NCBI RefSeq assembly: GCF_905475395.1
Contig: NC_058338.1
Coordinates: 40,025,935 to 40,089,934 of the forward strand
DNA from: Chrysoperla carnea
Taxonomy: Eukaryota; Arthropoda; Insecta; Neuroptera; Chrysopidae
Reading direction: 5' to 3'
Length of the DNA: 64,000 nucleotides
The translations under genes and the position numbers were made by a program. Below the pieces are notes generated by a model. That model ran no database searches, was not told the origin of the DNA, and worked only from the letters and a program-made list of their open reading frames with translations. This document shows positions 38,301 to 49,591 of the stretch, piece after piece (position 1 is the first letter of the stretch; each line of letters opens with the position of its first letter).

Positions 38301-41300
38301 TGTAAGTATTTCTGTTTGGTTGAATTTTGGTAACATATTTTTAATTAATTGCTTCACCAGTTATGAAATCAACATTAAAAGACATTAAAACGTAAAGACC
38401 CATTAAAAATTCATCATAGAATTTTCAACTGGAAAACATATTTTTAGTTTGGTCCAAGTAGATGATGTTAAGATAACTATGTATTCTACTTTATAGTTTA
38501 TTAAAACGATGTAGATTATTCTAACCCTTATTTGGTAAATAAAAAAAAAAAAAGCTCGCAAAATTACGAGCATATAAAATAGTCATTAGGGGTTAAAAAT
38601 TGAAAAATCGTAATCGCTAATAATATTTTGAAAATTTTAATTTTTTTTAAACATTAATTATTTTTGTCTCCTACCTTCTATTCTAACGTTTCTACCTTCC
38701 ATTCAAATGTTTACGGTAATACAATATAAAATTTACACTAATGTATAAATAAAATTCTGTAGCGAAATTCATTTTCATCAATCCCTACAAAACTGGTGGG
38801 ATTGGTTTTCGAAGTATAAATTTCCACTTTTTCAATATTTCAATTTGCTTATTTTTCGCATATTGTAATATTTCTTCTAGATATACATTAAAATTTTGGG
38901 AATTATTCCTCACGTAACGCATAGCTTATATTAAAGAGAATTTTTATAAAAATACACTCGTATCAGGAGTCAAATCTAGAACTCTTGGATTTTAGCCAAG
39001 CGCCTTAACCAGTTTGGTCATACGCGCTCTAGCTTATATACTCATCATCGGTTATTTCAGCCACTAAGCCAGGATATTACAGGCACTATGTACTGTGATT
39101 CAATTTCTTTCAACTAATAACAAACAAGGTGTCCTGTTAACATTTGCTGTCATTGATAAATACACTTTTGTGGTTTTATTAAGCAAAAGTTTCTATAAGA
39201 ATGAAATCCACTTTTCTATAAAGATGATAATTAGAAAATTGTGGTTATATTCAAAAATGTTAAATATACAAAAGCGCGTAAAGCTCTCAGTTTATCCAAT
39301 ACAATATTATTCACGATAAATAACTTTTCAAATAAAACGGGAAAAAAGTATATCCACATAAAAATAACAAAGTGTAATAATAAAATAATTTTACCGGAAA
39401 TACAATCAACGGAACATTAAAATTAGGTAAAAGGAACGATGAATCGATGATGTATTTTTCTTTTATATAAACGTTGCACGGTTGCATTTATAGTTAAACA
39501 TAAAAAAAAAAGAATTCGGACGATGAAAGTGAACCAAATAACAGACAGGTGGAAACATTAACAACAAAGAATAATTGAAAAAAAAAAACTGAGAGAGATA
39601 ATCTTTGTTACATGGATGGATAAATGGGTGGACTAACAACAGACAACAAAATGACGGACAAGTTAGTGTATATATACACGTATAGTATTTTTGTATATAA
39701 AAAAAAAAAACAGACAGTTACTTCAAATATTATACATAAAAATACTACAATATTCTTTGTTCATGTCTGTTTATGCAGAAAAAAAAATTTACAATACTTT
39801 TTTTCAATAAAAATGTTTTGTTTTAACTAACTATTCCTCACTCACATCATGAATGTAATCATTAATTTTTTTTTTGTTTTTTAGATTCTTAAGTATTTAT
39901 TCTAATTTGTTTTTTGTTGGAAAATAATTTCACTTTTAATACGGGAGATTATTATTTAATTTTTCTATGTTCCATATTGTTTTATTTTAGTGGATATTAT
40001 TATGTTTTTCATTTATTTTAGATACATTGCATTAGAAATAAATTGTACGATATTTTAAAGAATGTTAGATTTTTATTAAATAAAGACACATATTTCAAAG
40101 AAAAAATTTCGCGTGTTTGGACCTGTAAATGAATCTTCGTTACTCTTACATTGATTGCCTAATCGAATAATTTAGACAGTCAAAACAAAGAAAAAAGCTT
40201 AATTTTTATACTTTTGTTGAAAGTTAAAAAAAAAGGTTTTTTTTTTTTTTAAATATACATGTTTCTTTTATCAACACGTTAATATATATGTGTCTATCAA
40301 TGTACAAATATTTCTTTTTTACTTACATTACAGACTAAGATTTCTGATAACTGCGTACAATTCATTTACAGATGGCGAGACTATAATTCGCAAAATTACT
40401 TTAAAACTAGAAAGTGCTCTAAGTCTACTTTTAAAATTTTTTTTTTAAATTTAAACCCATTGCAAGTAATAGTTTGTAGCTATTTTCTGTTCTGTATTTA
40501 CAAAAACATACTTGTGTTTGTAAGCATAAGAAAATCGAATTCATTCACCAAACATATCTATTCGAGGGGACATTTAACAAAAATTTAAATTATGAGAGCG
40601 TAAATTTTGTAGATAAAAAAAATACAAGGCTTCATAAACGAGAGGATTCGGTCTATATTTCAGAAAACAGTTTAAAACACAGATTATTAAAATTGATATT
40701 GCTTGTGATATCATTGATGAAACCTAAATCCTAATAATCTATTCCCAGCAGAGATGACTAAGAAAATTTAATAAAAACACATTCGAAGTAAATCTCAAGA
40801 ATTAATGAATTTCTTTCAGAGTTTAAAATTCTCTACCTAGTTGACTGGCAGAATTCCCTAGCAACTTGGCAGGTACGATCATCATATATTTAACTTGAAA
40901 TATGTACATGTAATGGTTTTTCAATCTCAAAAAATATGTAAATTTCATCAATTTTAAAAAAAATATCATAAAACCTTTTTCAAAATCTACCTGGGTTTTA
41001 AGTAAATTTTAACAGGTAGAATAATATAGGAAATCCTTATTTATAAAAATGTCTAGTTAAGCAGTATTACATTTTTGCTGCAACGTACGCGAGCTTTTGA
41101 AAATTAACTAATTATTTTTTATCTATAGCTCAAAAATTAATGCATTTTTTTTTTTAATTTGAGTATTTATTTCATATAATATCAAATTTGTAATAATTAT
41201 TGAGATAAATAAAAATTTTTATGGTGTCTATTTTTTGTGCATTCATTTTTTAATTACCACAAGATAATTTGAAAAATTTTAAAAACTCGCATATGTTAGT

Positions 41301-44300
41301 AATAATATTTTTTTCGTTTGCCCAACTTTTAATAAAAAGAAAAAAATAAAAGACCAGAAAATTTTTTCCAATTGCTAGTTAAATAAATGCTTATGATTTA
41401 TAATGCAACATATTTTCCAAAAACCATCCCTGCTTATTATTCTATTTCGCACTCGAACTATGCTCGAAAATCGTCATTACACAACATTCTATGTATTCGA
41501 TTTAATAAAGATTTTGATGGAAAAGGTGAATGAATGAGTATACCACTCACCCACAAGCCTATTAGAAAAGCCTGCAATACTAAGGTACAAAAAGAACAAA
41601 TTAACGTAATATTATAATAATCTATAATCGTTGGAACAATAGAAATACGTTTTAAAAATTTTTTCGATATAACACTTGTACCAATTGAAGAAAAAAATGT
41701 TTCATTTTCTTACAGACAAAAATTTTTAATGTTCAATTATTTTGATATTAAGTTACATAAAAACTGCACTTAAATCTTTCATGAACGTAAATTTTTATTA
41801 CATAAAACGTATTAAAATTTATTAAATAAAATTATATTAAAAATTCAGATTTTTATCTGTACATTGCTCTAGTAACTCTATAACGTTAACGGTTTTTAAA
41901 TACGATTAATTTTGAAACATCTTAATTTAAAATCGTAGACAAAATTTTAAATTTCAACTTACTCCCGTTTCCTTTTATTAGGAAAATATATTATTAAAAT
42001 AAATTAAATTTCCTTCAAAATCTTTATTAGTTCGTTGAATATAGAGAATGTTGTGTAATGGCGGTTTTCGGGCATTAATACGAGTGCGAAATAAAATTAT
42101 AAGCGGGAAAGTTTTTTGGAATATCCATTGCAGATTACATCATGAACTAACGTTTTTGTTAATGTATGAAAATTTATCTTATTTTGTCTTTTAGACTTAA
42201 TATTTAAATGCAAAGATATACGTTTAAAATTAGATTGTTGGTAAATATTATTCTCAAAGAAAAAGGATCAAATGATTGTAGTAAAATTGATTATCTACAA
42301 CTTTGGTCTTCATTAATATTTTGTATCAAAAAACTTGAGATTGTATATGGTTGTAATGGGTTTTTTAGATTAGTCTCTCTGGTTTTGCAACAGTTATACA
42401 TCAGATAGAAAAAATTTTAAGGAGTTTTTCTGCCTCGAATTTTAATCTGCAAGCCCCTGTGCTGTCCAAATGTGATGTTTATGCTACACTTCAAATTTTT
42501 ATCTTAAAATACAACAAACATTTTTTGTCCTCAAAATTTAAATTTCTTTTACTATTCTCGTTTTTTCAGTTCTTATTATAACATATAAAATTTCAAGTGT
42601 TATTTAACATTATATGGAATGCGGAAAATAGCAACAGTAACAAAAAATATAAACTAATTAAATAAGAAATTATAATAAAAAAAAATCGGAAGGAATATTA
42701 TTACTAACTCGAACAAAACAAATTTCATAGTTGAGTTAATATTTGCAAACATACAAACATGATGTAATATTTTTCAAATGACGTAGTAATAAAATGCGCG
42801 CAGCAGAGAATTTTTGTCTCCCCAACAACAAAATAAATGAAATTTGATGTAATTTAATTTTTTTTAATCATTGCTTTTAATAAAACTACACATCCTAAAA
42901 TGAATCAAAATTTCCTATTAAACAGCGTAACAAATTCTTTATTAATTATTTGAAAATTTCTTTACGCCTAATAAACGATTATTGTGTTGTGAAAACAAAA
43001 ATACGATGAAATTCACCACGGATATTCTTTTAAATTTAAGATAATTTCAAAAATTAGTTTGTAAACGCAAATTCAGGGTTAGTTTAAAGAAAAATATTAA
43101 TTGATTTTATAGTAATTCTTATGCCAAAAAGAAAAAAATTTTTCCTTATCCAGTTTATTGAGTTTGAATATTAATGTTCCTAAAACAAACTTTTTCATAC
43201 CACCCTATATGGACATATACTTTCTAGTTTCGATCGCTGATAGCACATTGGGCGAATTTAACGATTTTGTTCTTTCGAGTTAAAACTAACGCTAGAAATT
43301 TTTATACTTCCCGGTCAGGTATGAAAGAAAAATGAAAAATATTAGAAGTAAAATATGTGGCACAATCTTAATACAACTATCTTACTTTTAAGACTACCTT
43401 TTAAGAATCCAAAAATATTGAGATATTTTCCAAGCCACGGATGAAATATTTTTACAGTTTCTGAATCAAAAATTTAAAACGCTAGCGTGCACGCATCATC
43501 TCGCTACATCGGATTGTATAGCTATTTACTTTTTAAAAAAATGAAGCATTTGTTTTAAGACCTTAGAGAAAAATAGGGAATTTTACCTCTCAAAACAAAT
43601 TCGCATCATTAATTTTTTTAAATTCGATTTTTTAATAGTATCTATCTATCCTACCATGACAAAAGTTCTCGCTTTTCTAAAATATTTCTTTCTAACTTAT
43701 GAAAATAATAAGATTTTCCTATTTATTATAGTCTGAATAGCCGTCTTATCCATATGGGGTTATAAGAAAACAAAAATTATCAGATAGAATTAATAGAATT
43801 TCAATATTTTGTTACCCCTTATAATTTCTTTATTGGGAAATGATATAATTTTGAATAACAAATTAAGTGTACTAGAATATCCAAGCGATCTTAAAAAAAT
43901 GACTATATATTTCTTTGTGTTACAATTATACATCAACTTATAGAAATTTTAACCACAGTAAATCTAACCATTTTAAACAACTCACAAGTCCCTGAACTTT
44001 TACGGTAGATATTTCAATTCTTAGATATATATCATCGAATTTTTCCTAATATCAAATGTAATTTTTTTGAAAATTTGTTATTCTTAATAACGTTTATTTA
44101 AAATAAATAAATAAAAAACGAAAAATATTTAAAGAGTTTTTCCAATTAAGAGCAAAATATTAATTAAAAATATCCAAAAGGCAATAAATAAAACTGTCAA
44201 GCAAGCAAAAAGTTAATAATTAAAAATAAATTGTAGTATCGTTAAGAATAATATTTTTAAAACACACGAACGAGAAAATAAGTCGATCAATACTGCACAT

Positions 44301-47300
44301 AGCGCATTATACAACCTTTTCTAATAAGAGAGATGAAAATACGAACGGCGGACACACGACGACTAACTAATTGAGATTGAAAAATTACAATTTCAAATCT
44401 TTGTAGAGAGAGTACGTACAAAAACAAAAATTGTATTTTTATTTTTAACATTTTTTTTTTGTACCTGGCCTTAAGTTTTTAATTTTAAAAATTTATTTGT
44501 TCTGAAAAAGGTCCACTTTACATAACAATAAATTTTAGTGAAAAGGGTCTTCAAAAAGATTTTTATAGTTTTTAATCTTCAAAATTTTGGGTTGAACACT
44601 TAAAAATATTTTAAAATAACAATTGCAAAGAATTAATAATATTTAGTCATAAATCACTTGAAAATTAATAATTATGACCTTTTTGTTTTTTAAAATTACT
44701 TGGAAAGAAATTTTGATTTTATAAGACAAATTTACCAACAATCGAAATAAATTATTTTCAAGGATTCTTAATTTTATTTTTTAATTGTTGAACGGAATAT
44801 TTCGAAAAATAAATGATGGAATTCACAAATTTCTAGCAATAGTATTTTCTCCTACTTTTGAAAGATGTATGTATAAAAATATTTAATTTTCTCAAAATTA
44901 TACTTTTCGAATTTGTATAAGCTGTAACTTCTCAAAAACACACTGAATCAATTTGTGTTTTATTATTTTATTATTTTTTGAAACAAAAAACATATGTTAG
45001 TTCTTTTCTTACGTGAAAAAGCCAAGAAAATATCATGTTTTTTTTTTAGTAGCTTGAGAAACGAATTGCTTCCTATCAAAACTTAGCACAAAATGTTTTA
45101 TGAGAATTACGAAATTTCTAACATTTAAGATTAATTTTCGTATTTTCAAGAATTTTTCCTTCTAGTTATTATTCTTAAAAAGAATCTATTGTAAAGGTAA
45201 ATGTTCGACATTACAAAAAATTTAATAATTTTGAAGAAAATCCAGTTTTTTTGAAATTATAAAAAAAAAAAATATTTTGATTTCCTTGTTTTGAAAGTTG
45301 AAATAAAAATTGCACTAATAAAAATCATTTACGTATAATAAAATTGAGATTTCAATGACCTATTCACTGAAATATCAACTAAGATAAACAAAAATTTATC
45401 TCTTGATTATTTTTATATTAAATCTGAGCACACTAAATTTATTATTGTTCTAAGAATTTTTATGAACATTTCCAAGGTTAAATTGCATGCTGTTAAGTTC
45501 ATTAAATTTTGTGTTCAATTTTTTTAATGACCGTGTGATTAAATAAACGATTTCAAATTTATTGATAGAAAATTATGACTTTAATCTAGGGAAGAAAATT
45601 TATACATTTAATAATGAAATAATATTATAATTCCCAAGTTATTAAAATATCGGAAAATGCAAAATAATTTCCAATGTCATTATAAGAGAAAATTGGAACT
45701 TTAAAAGATTTTTTGAAATTTTTCCGGACTATCTACAATTACGTAATAAAATAGAATGGAAAAATTTTTTAATTATAAAACTTGAAAAAAAAAAAAATGT
45801 ATATAATCTAGTTTGTAATCGGGTATCGTACGTTCGTTTCTATATGCAGCAGGCGTGATGCTTTAACTTGGTTGTCGTTATATATTGAAGGGGGAAATAC
45901 AACACTCTGATGTTTTATATATGAGGCAACACTCTGTGACCGTCACAGGAGTACGGGGAGAGGAGGCCCACATATTACAGAAAAGGGGCAGATTTGCACA
46001 GGCGGCGCCGCCATTGATTTTTGAAAGGAAATGAAAGAGGAACGCCGCGCGCATTATTTTGTGTGTGTGTGCCATGCACTGCAAAGTGCAGATTCTTCAT
46101 TAAGATTTTCTCAATTTTTTTTTATAAAACATATTGTTAACTTTTTTTGAATGTGTTTTAATCGTTGTCAAAAAGCATTTTAACTTAGAATTTACGATCG
46201 TTTATTTTTTAATGTCTTACAAAATTGATAAAAACGTTTTTAAGAAAATTATCCAAATTTTTTTCAATTTTGTTTTTTCTTTTTTTAAAGAGAAAAATGC
46301 TTTGAAATCTAAATGAAAAGTTAGTTACTAAAACAATTTTTAACAGATTTTGATATTCTGAATTTAATTAGTTTATTTTCTCGAAATTTTACTTCCTTGT
46401 ACGAAGCAAATAACTGATTTCTATTTTATTAGCATCGTTTATATGTAGGTATCTAGCAAAAGTCAAACATAGAACGTTTAAATTTTATAAAAATCGGAAC
46501 GTTTATAAAATCAAAACACAAAATTGTAAATTTCATGGCAAATATTTATTTAGTAAATTTATAAGCAACATAGAAAATATAAATATTTTCTATTATATAT
46601 TTATAAAGAGATTTCAGCAATATTGTAATATATTTGAAAACAAAGTTTTTGTTAGCATCAAAAATTTTTTGAATCTTTAATAATAAATTTTAAATTTTAA
46701 GACAAATAAGACAATTTTTATATATTTTTCCTCTTTTTTGTTGTTAACTCTTTCATAATTTATTTTAAAAAATATACGTCTTAATTAAAAAATGGCAACA
46801 CAAGTCAAAATAATTTTGTAATTTAAAAAAGAAACGTATTGATTAAGAAAAAAAAATTAATTCCCCAAACAACATTTTTAGGAACACAAAAATAAAACCA
46901 GTTAATCTAAATATCAACTCTGTTAAAAATTTTATGAATCATAAATTAATCAGAAAGATTTTAATCTAATAAAAATAAGTTACTTTCCAAACTACATTTT
47001 ATGTTACATAGGGGGAGAAAAAAAATATTCAAGTTTTATAATTTAAATAATTCAACCCCTACGAAATAAAATTTCCTCTCTAAATAATATAAATCATTTG
47101 GAAAAAAATATGAAGCCAAAAAATTAGTTCATTGTTTAAAAAAAAACGATTGTAAATTCGAGATAATTTTTAAATATTAAAAAAAAAAAATCAGATCGTT
47201 AAGATCTAATTAAGAACGCATTAATAGTTGTTCTTTTTTTTTTATTTTGGTAGTGATGAAGATTAGGCAACAGTGCACAGAGTTGAAGTAGAATTAAAAC

Positions 47301-49269
47301 GCGTCAGACGTGCAGCCGGCCGGCCGACTGACTTGACCGAAACCAGTTTGCCTTCGGCCTCGAAACGAGATAATAATACCAGGGTACAACACACAAAATA
47401 CTTTTTTAAAAAATAATAAAATACAATTATAATTTTTTTTATCCCAAATTGAAAATTTTGTAAAATCCAGGTTGAATTTTTCTCATGATGATGAGGTATT
47501 CAAGAGTTCGAATCCCCACTTATTTATTAAAATATTCACGTGTTGGAATGCGACTTGTTTTTAATCCCCACTATTATTTTTATTTTTGAGATTGCTTTAT
47601 GAGATAAATGTGTTGTGTGTACGCCTCCTCAAAAATTTACATGACTTTTTAAAACAACTGGCTATGAAAGAAATGATCAAATACAACACACGGTCAATCT
47701 ACCAAGTACAATGAACGAGACTGAGAATATTAATATATATTTTTGTAATTAAGAATTCTTAATTAATTTTCAATTATGAAAAATATTATTTTTAAATTGG
47801 AAAATTAAATTCTGGTCTTGAAGTTAATAAAAAAAATATGTTATTTTCCAAAGCTGACTTTTTTTCTTCAGTTCAACGACCAAATAAAAAGATGGTGGTG
47901 ATCAATAAACGTTTATGAAGGCCACCAGTATATAATAAACTGCTTTGAAACTCATCATGGAAGAACAAAAACAAAAAAAAACTAAAATAATAACCTAAAT
48001 AATTGCTTAATAAATTTCATATTATTTTAACCTTAACAAATAACTTATGTTTACTTATTAATTTTTAATCTAAAATTTTAAGTTGATAACGAATTTATCA
48101 ATCAAATTTCAATTGCGTATAAAAAACTTGGAGATTTCAATGCAATTTTCAAAATTGAATTTCCTGTTTCAATAAGAAAAAGAATTTAATAAAAAGAACA
48201 CCTACCTTCCATCGTTCGGCACATTTCCTAGAGAATTCAGCAAAGATTACATTTTCCTCAGGATGTTTTTTCTTATGCTCTTCGCGACATGTTTGTACGA
48301 AAAACGCATACGCAGTCATTCTCCCCCTAGGTTTAGAATCAGCTTTTGCACGCGGCATTCTGCCTCTCGGTGTCTGTTGCTGTTGTATTTGAGGAGACTG
48401 AATTTGTTGATTATGTATTTGTTGAGGTTGTTGTTGTTGCTGTTGATTATGTACCTGCTGCTGAGCTTGTTGTTGAGCTTGTTGCGCTGCTTGCTGCTGC
48501 GCTTGATTCTGTTGATTTTGTTGCTATGTAAGTGTTTTTAAGTCAACAACAAACGTAGGAAGAAACAAAAAAAAAAACAATGTAACCTAGGTGTTAAATT
48601 TATTAAAAAAAAAAAAAAAAACCATAACCTTAATTAAATAATAAACGCTATCGCAAACGATTTAGCCCTAATTTGTTTTGTCTGGCAAATGATGGCAAAG
48701 ATGAAATAAAAATTAATAAGTTTGAATTAAATTCTCAATGATCAATAAGTGCAACTATTGAAGGTTTACTTCATTTGTTTTCGTTAAAAACAACACAAAC
48801 TGTTTAATTAAAATTTAATTATAATGTTTCGTCTAACGAACGTTTAATTTAAATTAATACTAAACAAAATAAAATATACAAAAACAAAACGAGTTAGTTA
48901 AGTAATTTTATAATTTCATTCGCTTTTCTCCTGATAAGAAAGTAATTCTTACCGGAGGTGGTGTTGATACATTTTGCATATTTTGCATTGCATTTTCCAT
49001 AGCACCAGGATACCACCATTGAGCTGTGGGAGCTGCTCCTGCTAATGTGGCACCACCAACATTTACCATACCGCCACCAAGTCGGTAATCATAACCGCGA
49101 ATACCGGCAGCACCTACAGGCGACGTGGAAGACACACTTGCCACCGTACCCGTGGTGGCCGGATTTTGGAAGCTACTAGCCATTTTATATGAAAAGAGTT
49201 GGTGTGTCGCTGCCGCAGCAGCCGTACTTCTTGCGACCGCAGCATCATGTGCTGCTTGCGCCGCTGCTT

Positions 49270-49300
<31 letters not shown>

Positions 49301-49591
49301 TTGCTGTTGATGTGCAGCCTGCGCCGCAGCTTGCTGAGCTTGTTGCTGTTGTTGGGCCTGTTGTTGTTGTTGTTGCGCTTGTTGTTGTTCCTGTTGTTGC
49401 TGTTGCGCCTGTTGTTGTTGCTGTTGCGCTACAGCTTGTTGTTGAGCCGCAGCTAATTGCTGTTGATGATGTTGATTCAAAAGATGTTGATGATGCGACT
49501 GTAATGTCTGTTGTTGGTCGGTTGTAATAGCGCCCGGCCACCACACTGCGTCCTCCCGCGCTCCCCAGGCACCACGATGGTGCTCAGACAT
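26213..49591 (-). CDS. Dsp1: Dsp1: HMGB-type dorsal switch protein, five coding exons
   Basis: Joined minus-strand exons are 48953-49591, 48206-48523, 29943-30109, 28714-28888 and 26213-26314, giving 466 residues with all junctions GT-AG and in phase. Order: a Gln/Ala-rich N-terminus (about 35-120), a conserved [15 protein letters not shown] block shared with Drosophila Dsp1, a second Gln-rich stretch, HMG box A (about 278-348), a basic linker with [19 protein letters not shown] box B (about 368-433) and a short acidic tail ending EEEDDE. In Drosophila, Dsp1 is a nuclear, DNA-bending co-repressor that works with Dorsal and helps recruit Polycomb proteins. The HMG boxes are nearly identical to the fly protein, so the identity is secure. 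Introns are long, above all intron 2 (18 kb). A second short terminal exon at 26391-26426 could replace the acidic tail. Confidence 0.95.
26391..26426 (-). CDS. Dsp1: Candidate alternative terminal exon of Dsp1 (no acidic tail)
   Basis: An ATTTTCAG acceptor precedes GCTATGACCGCATACAAAAA, which reads [11 protein letters not shown] and TAA. This parallels EMTAYKK at the start of exon 5, and the two share TTTTTGTATGC(A/G)GTCAT on the plus strand. Joined to exon 4 it keeps frame and gives a 444-residue protein without the acidic tail. It looks like a tandem exon duplication. Use as an alternative exon is inferred; a decayed duplicate is the other option. Confidence 0.55.
   Translation of the reverse strand, partial: AMTAYKNSINQ
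26427..28713 (-). other. Dsp1: Dsp1 intron 4
   Basis: A 2.3-kb AT-rich intron (2.4 kb if the acidic-tail exon is used). A 92-codon minus-strand frame at 27904-28182 is less AT-rich than its surroundings but has no recognisable domain, and it does not fit the Dsp1 splice pattern. Nothing else was identified. Confidence 0.7.
28714..28888 (-). CDS. Dsp1: Dsp1 coding exon 4 (HMG box B)
   Basis: The acceptor is TTTACAG/ATCAGC and the donor GATAGG/GTAAGT. It encodes [40 protein letters not shown] and [12 protein letters not shown], the body of HMG box B. The open frame that runs past the donor is intronic. Confidence 0.96.
28889..29942 (-). other. Dsp1: Dsp1 intron 3
   Basis: A 1.05-kb intron. 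It includes a short dyad near 29323-29342 (CCCCTTATGGGATAAAAGGGG) and no gene. Confidence 0.75.
29943..30109 (-). CDS. Dsp1: Dsp1 coding exon 3 (end of HMG box A, basic linker)
   Basis: The acceptor is TTTTTTCAG/ACC and the donor TCATT/GTAAGT. It encodes [20 protein letters not shown], then the linker with [19 protein letters not shown], and ends two bases into a leucine codon. The linker resembles a nuclear localisation signal. Confidence 0.95.
32765..32830 (-). promoter_or_regulatory. GC-rich island with TATA-like element inside Dsp1 intron 2
   Basis: In sequence that is otherwise about 80% A/T, the minus strand reads AAAGAGAGTATATAGGC and then a CpG-rich stretch including GCCGCGCTGCGG. 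A TATATA box with a GAGAG element just upstream suits a core promoter pointing to exon 3. A transcript from here could give a short Dsp1 or a non-coding RNA. This is inferred from composition only. Confidence 0.3.
38961..39032 (-). mobile_element. tRNA-like head of a SINE, minus strand
   Basis: Read on the minus strand: GAGCGCGTATGACCAAACTG, then GTTAAGGCGCTTGGC, a perfect five-pair stem (CTTGG/CCAAG) around a seven-base loop like an anticodon arm, and a degenerate box B ending TTTGACTCC. The D-stem does not pair properly, so it is a tRNA-derived repeat or tRNA pseudogene rather than a working tRNA gene. The body and tail were not delimited. Confidence 0.5.
45830..46100 (-). promoter_or_regulatory. 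GC-rich island in Dsp1 intron 2, possible alternative promoter
   Basis: This 270-base stretch has far more G+C and CpG than its surroundings, including GGCGGCGCCGCCATTG and CGCCGCGCGC, two GCCAT cores (YY1/Pho-like), a GT run and a TGCACTGCAAAGTGCA dyad. A 68-codon minus-strand frame lies inside it without homology. An alternative first exon or Polycomb/Trithorax-type element is possible but unproven. Confidence 0.35.
47270..47390. promoter_or_regulatory. GC-rich island close downstream of Dsp1 exon 2
   Basis: A short block with CAGCCGGCCGGCCGACTG and CTTCGGCCTCGAAACGAG stands out in the AT-rich intron 0.8 kb downstream of exon 2. No reading frame or splice pattern assigns it to a transcript. 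It could be an enhancer, an alternative first exon or a transposon remnant. Confidence 0.3.
48206..48523 (-). CDS. Dsp1: Dsp1 coding exon 2 (second Q-rich stretch, HMG box A start)
   Basis: The acceptor is TTACATAG/CAACAA and the donor TGGAAG/GTAGGT; 106 codons in phase 0. It begins with 50 mostly Gln residues, then [20 protein letters not shown] and the first two-thirds of HMG box A ([20 protein letters not shown] through RKCAERWK). An ORF caller sees only the part from the internal methionine. Confidence 0.95.
48524..48952 (-). other. Dsp1: Dsp1 intron 1
   Basis: A 429-base GT-AG intron in phase 0 between the two Gln-rich exons. Apart from A-rich runs it shows nothing. Confidence 0.88.
48953..49591 (-). 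CDS. Dsp1: Dsp1 coding exon 1 (polyQ N-terminus)
   Basis: Starts [20 protein letters not shown] at 49591 and ends with TPPP at donor CCG/GTAAGA (213 codons). The polyQ tract is coded by mixed CAA and CAG, interrupted by Ala and His, so it is a compositional tract rather than a pure microsatellite. A Gly/Ala-rich part follows with [10 protein letters not shown] and QWWYPGAM, which match fly Dsp1. Reading through the donor adds 14 unrelated residues before a stop. Long open frames in the other frames here are by-products of the CAR repeats. Confidence 0.93.

Larger units (their letters stand above)
30110..48205 (-). other. Dsp1: Dsp1 intron 2 (18 kb)
   Basis: A very long AT-rich intron with no coding exon that fits Dsp1 or another recognised protein. 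It holds a reversed tRNA-like SINE head near 38961-39032 and three short GC-rich islands (about 32760-32830, 45830-46100 and 47270-47390), entered separately. The many 60-90-codon frames are K/N/I/F-rich and look random. Independent non-coding RNAs cannot be excluded by eye. Confidence 0.65.

Noticed and set aside
47500-47520. Another box B-like GAGTTCGAATCCCC motif
   Set aside because: No convincing box A or tRNA arms were found at the right distance; recorded only as a possible SINE remnant.
48263-48541. Leu-rich plus-strand frame, membrane-protein-like
   Set aside because: Produced by reading CAA/CAG repeats of Dsp1 exon 2 on the opposite strand.
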